Source: Arthrobacter bussei (GTDB taxonomy: Bacteria > Actinomycetota > Actinomycetes > Actinomycetales > Micrococcaceae). From it: a stretch of DNA of 64,000 nucleotides. The notes below the pieces were generated by a model. The model saw only the letters and a program-made list of their open reading frames with translations, ran no database searches and had not been told where the DNA came from. The stretch is taken from assembly GCF_009377195.2 (NCBI RefSeq), contig NZ_VJXX01000001.1, forward strand, positions 682,001 to 746,000, written 5' to 3'. Below are positions 1 to 8,790 of this stretch, piece by piece (the stretch's first letter is position 1; each line of letters begins with the position of its first letter). The translations under genes were made by a program, and so were the position numbers.

Positions 1-1261
1 AGCGGTCCACGCGGTTGCCCGGCTCGATCCGCGCCATCGCGTAGTCGCCCCACATCAGGCCGTCGTCACCGCGGCCGGGCTCGTAGGGCACGGTCTCCAA
101 TTCGGCACCGGTGGCCCCCTCGAACACGCTCAGGTACTCGGGTCCGTCGACGATGAAGCCCTCGAACGCGCGGAGGTTGTTGCGGGCACTGCGGGACGGG
201 GCGTAGACGTCCATGAAGTAGTCGGCCATGGCCCGCGCGTCGGCGTCGGAGAGCGGGTACTCGTACCGGGGTTCGATCCCGAAGGCCTCCTCGAGCGTGG
301 CGGGCCAGTTCCCGGCGGCCACCTCGGGGTGGTCCTGCCAGCCGGAGAAGAGATCGACGACGTGCTCGTAGTACCCGGCGGCGCTCAGCCGGTAGTCGTC
401 GGTGTCGCCGAAGCCTGCCGCGACGTCTGCCTGGGGGAGGGTGACGTACTCCTCGGACAGCACGCCGCCGTCCGGGCCGTAGGTGCTGGTCTTCGTTCCG
501 GGCGCCGTCTTCAGCATCAGCTCCGAGCGCCCGTCGCCGTCGAAGTCGGACACCATGAACTGCGTGTAGTGGGCGCCGGAGCGGATGTTCACCCCGAGGT
601 CGATCCTGCTGAGCAGCCGGCCGTCCGCGGCGTAGGTGTCGATGTAGGTGTTGCCCGTGTACCCGACCTGCGACACGTCCTTCGAGTTCGACGGGTCCCA
701 CTTCACGAAGTACTCGTAGGAACCGTCACCGTCCACGTCCCCGACGCTCATGTCGTTCGCCGCATAGGTGTAGGCCTCCCCTGCCGGCGTGACGCCGTCG
801 GCCGGTCTGTCCAGCGGGAGGTCGGTGTATGCCTGGGCCCAGGGCGCAACCTCGGCGCTGCGGTACACCTCGAGTCCGTCGACGACGGCGGCGACGCTGT
901 AGCGCGCAGCACCCGCCGCGGCGGGCCCGATGACGGAGGGATCGAGGAAGTTCGTGCTGTCCGTGACCGTCGCTATCGGTTGTCCGTCCCGGTAGACCGT
1001 GAAGTCGGGTCCGCCGGCGCCGGCTGCTCCCTCCGCCGCCTCGGTGGCACTCAGGCGCCAGCTGAGGAAGACGCCCTGCGGCGTGGCGGCGGCCACCAGC
1101 CCGCGGTCGAGGTACTCGAGCTGGACCCCGCCGATCGGTGCCCCATTCGCCGTTCCCCCACCCTGGGCGAGGGCGGGGACCGACAGGCCGGCGGTGAGGA
1201 GGACTCCGGCGGTCAGGGCGACGCAGACGGGCCGTGCTGTTTTCTGTACCGAACTCATCAT
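1..1261 (-). CDS. Secreted rhamnogalacturonan lyase, PL11 type (partial, C-terminus off the window)
   Basis: This open frame starts at ATG 1261 (a second ATG follows at 1258) and runs without a stop off the left edge, giving about 420 residues. The N-terminus is a classical Sec signal peptide: KTARP, a hydrophobic run, then VPALAQG. The body carries features of family PL11 rhamnogalacturonan lyases: GDVDGDGSYEYFVKWDPSNS near residue 180, a second Ca-binding-like DFDGDGRSELMLKTAPGT near 240, and WGDYAMARIEPGNRVDR at the edge. PL11 enzymes cut the alternating rhamnose/galacturonate backbone of pectin by beta-elimination. The RBS is AGAGGA, with a LacI-type operator directly upstream. Family assignment is by remembered motifs; the catalytic C-terminal half is not fully visible. 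Confidence 0.85.
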   Translation of the reverse strand, partial: MMSSVQKTARPVCVALTAGVLLTAGLSVPALAQGGGTANGAPIGGVQLEYLDRGLVAAATPQGVFLSWRLSATEAAEGAAGAGGPDFTVYRDGQPIATVTDSTNFLDPSVIGPAAAGAARYSVAAVVDGLEVYRSAEVAPWAQAYTDLPLDRPADGVTPAGEAYTYAANDMSVGDVDGDGSYEYFVKWDPSNSKDVSQVGYTGNTYIDTYAADGRLLSRIDLGVNIRSGAHYTQFMVSDFDGDGRSELMLKTAPGTKTSTYGPDGGVLSEEYVTLPQADVAAGFGDTDDYRLSAAGYYEHVVDLFSGWQDHPEVAAGNWPATLEEAFGIEPRYEYPLSDADARAMADYFMDVYAPSRSARNNLRAFEGFIVDGPEYLSVFEGATGAELETVPYEPGRGDDGLMWGDYAMARIEPGNRVDR

Positions 1262-1275
1262 TGAATCCTCTGTTT

Positions 1276-1289
1276 GGAAAACGCTTTCC
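1276..1289. promoter_or_regulatory. LacI-type operator before the pectin lyase
   Basis: GGAAAACGCTTTCC is a near-perfect inverted repeat around a central CG, typical of LacI/CcpA-family operators. It sits 14 bases before the lyase ATG, over the expected leader. Sites at 10019 and 13709 match the same pattern (GGnAAnCGnTTTCC), and a LacI-family gene lies at 10139. Confidence 0.7.
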
Positions 1290-1338
1290 TTAACACGCTA
1301 GGAGTCCCCCGGGGATCCGTCAAGGGCAGGCACGCGAA

Positions 1339-1364
1339 GAGGGGGCGGCCGAAGCCGCCCCCTC
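1339..1364 (-). terminator. Hairpin terminator after mtlD
   Basis: GAGGGGGCGGC, loop CGAA, GCCGCCCCCTC form a perfect 11-bp stem starting 30 bases past the mtlD stop on the minus strand. There is no strong U-tract, as is usual in actinobacteria. It separates the mannitol operon from the lyase gene. Confidence 0.7.
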
Positions 1365-1393
1365 CCCCCTTCCCTGCGGTGCAGGTCCGGGCC

Positions 1394-2545
1394 CTACGCC
1401 GGGTGGTGCCCCGGAGCGTGCTGCGCGATCAGGTCCCGCACCGGGACGTACAGCGGGTGATCCGCCTCGAGGCCGGTGATCGACGTCGTCGCCTGGTCCG
1501 GGGCCTGCGATGCGAGGATCTCGGCCAGCGCCGCGACCTCCGGATCGTCCTGCGCCGTGAAGGTCAGCGCCGCCCGCATCGCCTCGAGCAGGGCCGCCGG
1601 GTGGACGCCCTGCTCCGCCAGTTCGGCAGCCGGTCCCACGAAGCGCTCATGACGGCTCAGCTTCCGCAGCGGCGCTCGTCCCACACGCACCACCGTGTCC
1701 GGCAGGTGCTGGTTCGTGAAACGGCGCAGGATCTTCTGCACGTACGCTTCCTGCTCCGCCTCGTCGAAGCCATGCTTCGACACCAGCAGCTGCTTGGTCT
1801 CGTCGAGGACCGCGCGCACCTTGCCCGCGATCCCCTCGTCCGCCATCGCGTCGGCGATCTTGTCCACACCGGCTGCGTAGCCGAAGTAGGCGGCCGAGGC
1901 GTGTCCGGTGTTCACCGTGAACAGCTTGCGCTCGATGTACGGGGCGAGGTCGTCCACATAGGTGGCCCCGGGGATCTCCGGAGCCCGGCCCGCGAACGGC
2001 GTGCGGTCGATGACCCACTCGAAGAAGGTCTCCACCGTCACGTCGAGACCCTGGCCCTCGGCCTGGTTCGGGACGATCCGGTCGACGGCCGTGTTGGCGA
2101 AGACCGCGCGGGCCGGAAGGTCCGCACCGTCGTAGACCTGCTCCACCTCGCGCCGCAGGAGATCCGTCGCGTTGATGGCGTTCTCGCAGGCCATGACCTG
2201 CAGGGGTGCCGACGCGGCGTCGCGCTGTGCGATGGCCCGGGCGATGACCGGGGCCAGGAACTTCAGGACATTCGGTCCCACGGCGGTGGTCACGATCTCG
2301 GCCGAGGCGATCTCCGCGACCACCTCCTCCTCCTGCGAGCGCGAGTTGAGGGCGCGGTAGTTGTCCACCGTCTTCACAGCAGGCTCCTCACCGACCTCAT
2401 GGACCTCGTAGCCGGGCGTCGAGGCCAACTGGTCGATCAGGGCGTCCGCGACGTCGGCGAAGACCACCTCGTACCCGGCTTCGTGGAGCAGGAGCCCCAC
2501 GAAGCCGCGTCCGATGTTGCCGGCACCGAAATGTACTGCCTTCAC
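1394..2545 (-). CDS. mtlD: Mannitol-1-phosphate 5-dehydrogenase
   Basis: This 383-residue protein oxidises the mannitol-1-phosphate delivered by the PTS to fructose-6-phosphate using NAD. It begins MKAVHFGAGNIGRGFVG, the Rossmann GxGxxG motif of the long-chain mannitol dehydrogenase family, and the length matches E. coli MtlD (about 380). Later motifs include NTAVDRIVP and KLFTVNTGHASAAYFGY, the conserved catalytic region around residues 180-220. The start is GTG at 2545 and overlaps the mtlA stop (TAGTG) by one base, so the two genes are translationally coupled. Confidence 0.95.
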   Translation of the reverse strand: MKAVHFGAGNIGRGFVGLLLHEAGYEVVFADVADALIDQLASTPGYEVHEVGEEPAVKTVDNYRALNSRSQEEEVVAEIASAEIVTTAVGPNVLKFLAPVIARAIAQRDAASAPLQVMACENAINATDLLRREVEQVYDGADLPARAVFANTAVDRIVPNQAEGQGLDVTVETFFEWVIDRTPFAGRAPEIPGATYVDDLAPYIERKLFTVNTGHASAAYFGYAAGVDKIADAMADEGIAGKVRAVLDETKQLLVSKHGFDEAEQEAYVQKILRRFTNQHLPDTVVRVGRAPLRKLSRHERFVGPAAELAEQGVHPAALLEAMRAALTFTAQDDPEVAALAEILASQAPDQATTSITGLEADHPLYVPVRDLIAQHAPGHHPA

Positions 2546-4536
2546 TACGCATTGACCTTTCCGAAGAGGGCGAGGACCTCGTCCACCGAGGTGGCCTCGT
2601 CGAGCTTGGCCACCTGGTCCTTGTCGGAAAAGACACGGGCGATCGCGGAGAGGATGGACAGGTGCTCGTTGTTGACGCCGGCGACGCCGACCACGAACTT
2701 CACCTGCTTGCCGTTCCAGTCGATGCCCTCGGGGTAGCGCACCACCGAGACGGCCGAGCGCCTGATGAGGTCCTTCGCCGCGTTGGTACCGTGCGGGATG
2801 GCGAGGAAGTTGCCCATGTAGGTCGGGACCGACTTCTCGCGCTCGTGCATGGCGGCGACGTAGGTGGCATCCACCGCGCCGCGATCCACCAGCAGGCGGC
2901 CCGCCTCGTTGATGGCGTCCTCCTGGGTCGTGGCGCTGCCGTGCAGGACGACGCTCTCCTCGGCCAGGACGTCGTTGCCGCCCGCGGCTGCGTCGCCGTG
3001 GCTGACGTCGTCGACCTCGGATGCCGCTGCTGCGGGCATCGGGGCCTTCGGGTCGACGCCGCCCTCGGCCGCCGCACTGGCGCGGACCAGTTCGACGATC
3101 TCGTCGTACCGCGGGCTGTTCATGAAGTTGTCGACGGCCACGTGCGTGGCGCTCCGCGTCAGGGGCTCGGCGCGCGCGGCGAGGTCCTGGTGCGTGACGA
3201 CGACGTCGTAGTCGTCCTTCAGGTTGGCGATGGCCGAGTTAGTGACCTTGACGTCCGGGAAGCCGGCGGCCTTGATCTTGTTGCGGAGGACCGAGGCGCC
3301 CATGGCGGAGGAACCCATCCCGGCGTCGCAGGCGAAGACGATGGAGCGGATGGGACCGTCGGTGGCCGACGAGGACGCGAAGTTCCCGGCGACGGAGCTC
3401 TTCTTGCCCTTCAGTCCCTCCATCTTGGCTGCGGCACCCGAGATGTCGTCGTCGTCCGAGGACTTCGAGGTCTTGAGGATGACGGAGCCGATGAGGAAGC
3501 TGACGGCTGCCGCCATGAGGACGGACAGCGTGACGCCGACGAAACTGTCGGACGCCGTCGCCGCGTAGACGGCGATGATGCTGCCCGGCGCCGCGGGCGA
3601 GCGCAGGCCGGCTCCCGTGAGGACGAGCGTGAAGATACCGGCCATGCCGCCACCGATCACGGCGAGGACCATGAGGGGCTTCATGAGCACGTAGGGGAAG
3701 TAGATCTCGTGGATGCCGCCGAGGAACTGGATGATGATGGCGCCGGGAGCGGAGGCCTTGGCCATGCCGCGGCCGAAGATCGCGTAGGCGAGCAGGAGGC
3801 CGAGACCGGGGCCGGGGTTGGCCTCGAGCAGGAACAGCAGCGACTTCCCCGTCTCGGTGGCCTCCTGTGTGGCGAGGGGTGTGAGCACGCCGTAGTTGAT
3901 GGCGTTGTTGAGGAAGAGGATCTTCGCCGGCTCGATCAGGATGCTCGTGAAGGGCAGCAGGCCGTTGCTGACCAGGAAGTCCACGCCCCTGCCCGCGGCG
4001 TCGCTGAACAGGGTCACCACGGGGCCGACGGCCAGCAGGCCGAAGACCGCCATGATCGCCGCGAAGATTCCCGCGGAGAAGTTGTTGACGAGCATCTCGA
4101 AGCCGGGGCGGATCTTGCCGTCCCAGATGGAGTCGAGCTTCTTCATCAGGTAGGCGGTGAGCGGGCCCATGATCATGGCACCGATGAACATCGGGATGCT
4201 CGTCCCGACGATCACGCCCATCGTGGCCGCGGCACCGACGACCCCGCCTCGGGTCTCGTAGATCATCTTGCCGCCGGTGTAGCCGATGAGCAGCGGCAGC
4301 AGGTAGGTGATCATGGGGCCGACGAGCCCCACGTTCGGATCCCCCGCCGCGTTCTCCCCGAAGCCGCCGAGGACGCCCACGGGGAAGTACCCGGCCTCGA
4401 TGAACAGTGCCGTGATCAGGCCCCACGCGATGAATGCACCGATGTTGGGCATGATCATCGCCGAGAGGAAGGCTCCGAACTTCTGCACGCGGACCCGGGT
4501 ACTGGTTCCGGATCGTGCCTCTACTTGTATTGCCAC
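2545..4536 (-). CDS. mtlA: Mannitol-specific PTS enzyme IICBA
   Basis: This 663-residue fused permease imports mannitol and phosphorylates it. The EIIC membrane domain occupies about residues 15-350, with the substrate-site GGIHEIYFPY near 273. An acidic linker leads to EIIB, with phospho-cysteine C403 in IVFACDAGMGSS. A further linker leads to EIIA, with phospho-histidine H582 in GNFLAIPHGTN. All three domains look intact. The start is GTG at 4536 preceded by AAGGAAAG, reading MAIQVEARSG. mtlD follows with a one-base overlap; a TetR regulator lies just upstream on the same strand and ptsI is divergent beyond it. Confidence 0.95.
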   Translation of the reverse strand: MAIQVEARSGTSTRVRVQKFGAFLSAMIMPNIGAFIAWGLITALFIEAGYFPVGVLGGFGENAAGDPNVGLVGPMITYLLPLLIGYTGGKMIYETRGGVVGAAATMGVIVGTSIPMFIGAMIMGPLTAYLMKKLDSIWDGKIRPGFEMLVNNFSAGIFAAIMAVFGLLAVGPVVTLFSDAAGRGVDFLVSNGLLPFTSILIEPAKILFLNNAINYGVLTPLATQEATETGKSLLFLLEANPGPGLGLLLAYAIFGRGMAKASAPGAIIIQFLGGIHEIYFPYVLMKPLMVLAVIGGGMAGIFTLVLTGAGLRSPAAPGSIIAVYAATASDSFVGVTLSVLMAAAVSFLIGSVILKTSKSSDDDDISGAAAKMEGLKGKKSSVAGNFASSSATDGPIRSIVFACDAGMGSSAMGASVLRNKIKAAGFPDVKVTNSAIANLKDDYDVVVTHQDLAARAEPLTRSATHVAVDNFMNSPRYDEIVELVRASAAAEGGVDPKAPMPAAAASEVDDVSHGDAAAGGNDVLAEESVVLHGSATTQEDAINEAGRLLVDRGAVDATYVAAMHEREKSVPTYMGNFLAIPHGTNAAKDLIRRSAVSVVRYPEGIDWNGKQVKFVVGVAGVNNEHLSILSAIARVFSDKDQVAKLDEATSVDEVLALFGKVNA

Positions 4537-4598
4537 ATTCTTTCCTTACCGTTGTCCCCGCAACTCTGCCGGGAGGGATGGGTGGTGGGTGAAGCGCG

Positions 4599-5327
4599 TC
4601 AGGTCCCGGATCTGCTGGAGATCCGCTGGAGCCATTCGAGGAAGAGCTTGAGTTCCGAACTGGAGAGCTGATCCGGATGCGAGGACTGGAGCGCCGCGTT
4701 GAGGGCGATCGCGGCCACGACGACCGACGGCGTCCCCTCGGTGTCGGTCACCGGGTCCGCTTCCGAATCGGTGGCGACCGCGGAGATCACGGCCTCCCGT
4801 GTCATGGCGGAGAGCTCGAGGTTGCGTTTGGCGGCCGGTTCCGCGATCAGCATCAGCGTGACGCCGATGTTGGCTGCGAGCATGCTCCGCGCAGCCTCGT
4901 GGGGCGAGACCACGAGGCGGGCCGCCTCGGCGGCGCGGGCGAGGACCTCCTCGAGGAACGCCTCGGCACTCGCCACCATCGACGGACGGCGTTCCGGGCG
5001 GATGTTCCCGAACATGACGAGGTAGAGATGCGGGTGGTCGAGCCCGAACTGCACGTGGTTATCCCAGTGCATCCGGAGGTCCTCGATGGGCTGGCCCGAG
5101 GTGGGGAGGGATCGTTCTCCGTCGAGATACTCGGAGAAGCCCTCCGCGACGACGGCGTCGAACAGGCCCTCCTTGTCACCGAAGTGGTGGTACAGCGTCG
5201 GCGCCGACACCCGGGCGGCCTCCGTGATCTGCCGGGTCGAGACGGGCTCGCCGTTGGACTCCGCGAGCAATGCCGCGGCGGCCTTGAGCAGCCTGGTCTT
5301 AGGCGCGGGTTCGCCTACCTTTTTCAT
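4599..5327 (-). CDS. TetR/AcrR-family regulator next to the mannitol PTS
   Basis: This 242-residue protein has an N-terminal TetR helix-turn-helix at about residues 10-60 (TRQITEAARVSAPTLYHHFG, then DKEGLFDAVV) and a helical ligand domain with no recognisable specificity. Its stop is 62 bases before mtlA on the same strand, so it may be the first gene of the mannitol operon. The start is ATG 5327; a weak AGCAGGC precedes it. Control of mtlA/mtlD and of divergent ptsI is an inference from position and from the palindrome at 5339-5358. Mannitol operons in other bacteria often use MtlR or DeoR types, so a TetR here is somewhat unusual. Confidence 0.85.
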   Translation of the reverse strand: MKKVGEPAPKTRLLKAAAALLAESNGEPVSTRQITEAARVSAPTLYHHFGDKEGLFDAVVAEGFSEYLDGERSLPTSGQPIEDLRMHWDNHVQFGLDHPHLYLVMFGNIRPERRPSMVASAEAFLEEVLARAAEAARLVVSPHEAARSMLAANIGVTLMLIAEPAAKRNLELSAMTREAVISAVATDSEADPVTDTEGTPSVVVAAIALNAALQSSHPDQLSSSELKLFLEWLQRISSRSGT

Positions 5328-5338
5328 GCCTGCTACCG

Positions 5339-5358
5339 TAACACCTATAGCACTGTTA
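5339..5358. promoter_or_regulatory. Inverted repeat between the TetR gene and ptsI
   Basis: TAACA-N10-TGTTA has perfect 5-bp arms 12 bases upstream of the TetR start and 88 bases before ptsI. Position and symmetry fit an autoregulatory TetR operator that could also affect ptsI. Binding is inferred. Confidence 0.45.
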
Positions 5359-5446
5359 TATGAAGTGGCTCACACGAGGTCTTTGCGCCTGGCGGCACAA
5401 TGGTGTTAGACCGAGATCACCACCGGCAACGAAACGAGGACGTTCA

Positions 5447-7132
5447 ATGGAGAATTTCGCAGGGGTCGGAGTCAGTCCCGGACGCGTGATCGGACCCGTC
5501 CGTCACATGCCGACACCCGTCAGCGAACCTCCCGCAGGTGAACGCCACGACTCCCCGGACGCTCCGGACGAGGCCATCGCCGCGCTGAAGACCGCGTCGA
5601 AGGCGGTGCAGGAGGAGTTGAAGCGCCGGGCCGGCATCGCCAAGGGCGATGCGAAGGCCGTCCTCCAGGCGACCTCACTCATGGCCGCGGACCCCATGCT
5701 GCTGAAGTCCGCGACGAAGCTGATCACCAAGGGGACGTCCCCGGCCCGCGCCGTCTGGGAGGCCGGCGCCTCGGTCGCCGAGATGCTCCACAACCTCGGC
5801 GGCTACATGGCCGAGAGGACGGCCGACGTCCTGGATGTCCGGGCGCGGATCGTCGCCGAACTGCGCGGCCTGCCCGCCCCCGGCATCCCCTCCTCCGACA
5901 CGCCCTTCGTCCTGGTCGCCGAGGACCTCGCCCCCGCCGACACCGCCACGCTCGATCCCGCCATGGTCCTCGCCCTCGTCACCTCCGGTGGCGGTCCGCA
6001 GTCCCACACCGCGATCATCGCGCGCTCACTGGGCCTGCCGGCCGTCGTCGCCGCGACGGGTGTCGACGGGATCGAGAAGGACGCCGTGGTCTACGTGGAC
6101 GGCGCCGCGGGCACCATCGCCCTGAATCCCGGCGCGGAGGAGGAAGCCGCCGCCGAGGCCTACAGGACGGCGGCCGCCGCCCTCACCGTGTTCGACGGCG
6201 TGGGCATCACCTCCGACGGCCACGAGGTCCCGCTGCTCGCCAACGTGGGCGGAGCCAAGGACGCCGTCAAGGCCGCCGAGGCGAACGCCCAGGGCGTGGG
6301 CCTGCTCCGCACGGAGTTCTGCTTCCTCGAACGCGACACGGAACCGACGGCCGAGGAGCAGATCGAGGCGTACAAGGGTGTCTTCGACGCCTTCCCCGGC
6401 AGGAAGGTGGTGGTGCGCACGCTCGATGCGGGCGCCGACAAGCCGCTGCCCTTCCTCACCGATGCCTCCGAACCGAACCCGGCCCTCGGCGTCCGCGGCT
6501 ACCGGACCGACCTCACCTCCCCGGGTGTCCTCGAGCGCCAGCTCGCGGCGATCGCCGATGCCGCCGCCCAGGCCACCGCCGACGTGTGGGTCATGGCACC
6601 GATGATCTCGACCGCCGAGGAAGCCGCCGACTTCGCCCGGATGTGCGCCGCCGCCGGCCTGCAGACCCCGGGCGTCATGGTGGAGGTCCCCTCCGCCGCG
6701 GTCATGGCGGAGGCGATCCTCGGTGAGGTGGCCTTCGCGAGCCTGGGCACCAACGACCTCACGCAGTACACCATGGCGGCCGACCGCCAGCTCGGCTCAC
6801 TCGCGGCACTCAACAACTCGTGGCAGCCCGCGGTGCTCCGCATGGTGCAGCTGACCGTCCAGGGCTCTGCCGCGGAGGGTCACGACAAGCCCGTGGGTGT
6901 GTGCGGCGAGGCTGCGGCGGATCCCGCTCTCGCCGTCGTCCTCGTGGGGCTCGGCGTCTCGACGCTCTCGATGACGCCGCGCGCCCTCGCCGGGGTGGGC
7001 GCCGTGCTCGCCAGCGTGACGCTCGCCGACGCCCAGCGGATCGCCGGGATCGCGGTCGCCGCCCCGACGGCGGCCGAGGCGAAGACCCGCGCACGGGCCG
7101 AACTGCCGGTGCTCGACAAGCTCGGCCTCTAG
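5447..7132 (+). CDS. ptsI: PTS enzyme I (phosphoenolpyruvate-protein phosphotransferase)
   Basis: This 561-residue enzyme transfers phosphate from PEP to HPr, the general entry to all PTS sugars. The phospho-histidine is H187 in TSGGGPQSHTAIIARSLGLP. The PEP-binding barrel follows, with LLRTEFCFLE, GTNDLTQYTMAADR and the conserved cysteine in GVCGEAAADP. The frame is open for 29 codons upstream, but ATG 5447 starts the family-typical MENFAGVGVSPG and has an AACGAGGA ribosome site. A possible promoter is TTGCGC at 5383, 17 bp, TTAGAC at 5406. No ptsH follows, so HPr must be encoded elsewhere. Confidence 0.95.
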   Translation: MENFAGVGVSPGRVIGPVRHMPTPVSEPPAGERHDSPDAPDEAIAALKTASKAVQEELKRRAGIAKGDAKAVLQATSLMAADPMLLKSATKLITKGTSPARAVWEAGASVAEMLHNLGGYMAERTADVLDVRARIVAELRGLPAPGIPSSDTPFVLVAEDLAPADTATLDPAMVLALVTSGGGPQSHTAIIARSLGLPAVVAATGVDGIEKDAVVYVDGAAGTIALNPGAEEEAAAEAYRTAAAALTVFDGVGITSDGHEVPLLANVGGAKDAVKAAEANAQGVGLLRTEFCFLERDTEPTAEEQIEAYKGVFDAFPGRKVVVRTLDAGADKPLPFLTDASEPNPALGVRGYRTDLTSPGVLERQLAAIADAAAQATADVWVMAPMISTAEEAADFARMCAAAGLQTPGVMVEVPSAAVMAEAILGEVAFASLGTNDLTQYTMAADRQLGSLAALNNSWQPAVLRMVQLTVQGSAAEGHDKPVGVCGEAAADPALAVVLVGLGVSTLSMTPRALAGVGAVLASVTLADAQRIAGIAVAAPTAAEAKTRARAELPVLDKLGL

Positions 7133-7147
7133 CCCCGGGACGGCGGT

Positions 7148-7168
7148 CGGGGCGCGTGCGGCGCCCCG
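7148..7168. terminator. Hairpin terminator between ptsI and the convergent gene
   Basis: CGGGGCGC, loop GTGCG, GCGCCCCG is a perfect 8-bp GC stem 16 bases past the ptsI stop and just before the stop of the convergent gene at 7186, so it could serve both strands. Confidence 0.6.
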
Positions 7169-7185
7169 CGGTCCTTCGCCGTCGC

Positions 7186-7785
7186 CTAGACTGCAGCTGC
7201 GAGCTGCACCGTCCAGTCCTCCCGTGAGGCGAGCAGAGCTGTCCGGCCGAGGATCTCGGCGCGCGGGTCGAGGACACGGAACAGCAGCACGGGCCCGCGG
7301 GCCGTCTCCAGGCGGGCGACGGTCCCGCCCACAGCGGGCTCCACGCGGCGGTCCCCGCCCTCCGACCACCCGAGCGTGAGGGTGGGCTCGATCGGTATCC
7401 GCCGGCCCTCGACCTCACGGAACTGCTCGGCCTGCGGGGCGCCGTCGTACACCGCGCCCGCGAGGGTCGCGAGGTACACGGGATCGGCGACGCCGTCGTA
7501 CACCCAGCGCTGCCCCAGTGCGGGATGATCGAGCGTGCCCACGAGGTGCCCGGTCCACGCATCCACGGGCGCGCCACGGTAGGTCAGGGGTACCTGGAGC
7601 AGATCCGGCCCCACGCCGATCAGCAGGGTCTCCACGCCCACCTCTCCCGCGGGATCGTCGAAGCGGAAGGACGCCACGCGGTCCGGTGCCCCCGACAGCC
7701 CGGACGCCCAGGGCTGCTGCGGCAGCCACCCGACGAGGAGCTCGAGCTTGGAGGGGCGCAGGGTGACGTCGTGGATGAGGGCCAT
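7186..7785 (-). CDS. Maltokinase N-terminal cap-like (CG0192-type) protein
   Basis: This is a 199-residue soluble protein with no signal peptide. The opening (ALIHDVTLRPSKLELLVGWL), the central TYRGAPVDAWTGHLVGTLDH and the following WVYDGVADPVYLATLAG resemble the cap domain found at the N-terminus of actinobacterial maltokinases and in stand-alone CG0192-like proteins. No kinase domain follows. It is nine bases downstream of the DUF6807 gene on the same strand, but whether it belongs to the sugar operon is uncertain. Assignment is from memory of this small family; the function is unknown. Confidence 0.55.
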   Translation of the reverse strand: MALIHDVTLRPSKLELLVGWLPQQPWASGLSGAPDRVASFRFDDPAGEVGVETLLIGVGPDLLQVPLTYRGAPVDAWTGHLVGTLDHPALGQRWVYDGVADPVYLATLAGAVYDGAPQAEQFREVEGRRIPIEPTLTLGWSEGGDRRVEPAVGGTVARLETARGPVLLFRVLDPRAEILGRTALLASREDWTVQLAAAV

Positions 7786-7794
7786 GCGCCCAGC

Positions 7795-8790
7795 CTAGGT
7801 GCCGAGCGGATCCGTCGGGCCGACCGCCGGGAACGGCACCCGCGCCGCCGCCGCGAAGGCCGCGCCCGGGACGGCACCGTCGGCGACGAGGACGGACCAG
7901 GCCCACTCCACCGTGGCCGCAGGAGCGAGCGCGACCTCCTCGTGGAAGAACGGCGCCGCACAGAGCATCGGCGTACCGGTGGTCCGCACGAACCAGGGCA
8001 CCGGTCCGCCGTGGCCACCCCGCCCGGGGACCATGAGCACCGACGCTGTCGCCGAACGGACGCCGAGCCACGGGCCAGAGCGCCCCATGGCCTCCGCCTC
8101 GTCCAGCTCGACGGCGGTGGGCGGGGGCGGCCGTACTCCCCCGGCGTCCCGGTGCGGGTCACCCGCGGGGCTCGGATCCGGGGCGCCGAGGACGGTCGCT
8201 CCGTCGAAGGTCTGCGCCAGCCGCAGGAAGAACCCGCCGTAGCCGGCATCGGGCCGTCCCGACGTGGTCGGACTCCCGAACGCCAGGCCGCCCCCGCCGG
8301 TGTTGGTCCAGCGGCTGCTGACCGTGGTGCGGAACCAGTCGACGCCGCGGGCCCGGACGGCATCCACGAACCAGATCCTCTCCTCGGCGAGGACCTCGGC
8401 GCCGTCCGCCGCCCGCCAGACCAGCTGCTGCCGCACGCGGTCTTCAGTGGCGTCGGAGGAACGGCTGTCGGCGGAACGACCGTCGGTGGAGCGGACCTGC
8501 TGGACACCGTTGTTCGGCAGCTGGACGTAGCCCTCGCCGCGCAGGAAGGTGGGCCCTCCCCAGAGGTTGACGGGGTGGGCCTGCCCGGCCACCGTCACGG
8601 TCGAGAGGGCGATTCCCAGGCCGTGGTGCCAGGGATGGTCGGACGGCCGGTCGCCGGAGACCGTCACGCCGCCCGGTGTGAGGAGCGGGTGGACGAAGGG
8701 GCGTGGTGAGTGGTCGGTGGGCTCGTCGGTGCCGTCGTGCAGGAGCCCGGCCGGGCGCCCGCCGACCGAGAGGGGAACGGAGGCACTCAC
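7795..8790 (-). CDS. PmoA-like protein (DUF6807)
   Basis: This 331-residue protein is cytoplasmic by appearance. The signature is RPFVHPLLTPGGVTVSGDRP followed by DHPWHHGLG (about residues 30-60), which recurs in bacterial proteins labelled PmoA or DUF6807 found beside Gfo/Idh/MocA oxidoreductases in sugar clusters. Despite the PmoA label it is not a methane monooxygenase subunit. The GTG start at 8790 overlaps the upstream oxidoreductase stop by four bases (GTGA), so the pair is translationally coupled. The His-rich DHPWHHG segment could bind metal or sugar; no reaction can be assigned. Confidence 0.75.
   Translation of the reverse strand: MSASVPLSVGGRPAGLLHDGTDEPTDHSPRPFVHPLLTPGGVTVSGDRPSDHPWHHGLGIALSTVTVAGQAHPVNLWGGPTFLRGEGYVQLPNNGVQQVRSTDGRSADSRSSDATEDRVRQQLVWRAADGAEVLAEERIWFVDAVRARGVDWFRTTVSSRWTNTGGGGLAFGSPTTSGRPDAGYGGFFLRLAQTFDGATVLGAPDPSPAGDPHRDAGGVRPPPPTAVELDEAEAMGRSGPWLGVRSATASVLMVPGRGGHGGPVPWFVRTTGTPMLCAAPFFHEEVALAPAATVEWAWSVLVADGAVPGAAFAAAARVPFPAVGPTDPLGT

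Noticed and set aside
7795..8790. Methane oxygenase subunit, suggested by the PmoA name
   Set aside because: No membrane segments and no copper-site pattern of particulate methane monooxygenase; sequence and context fit DUF6807 sugar-cluster proteins.
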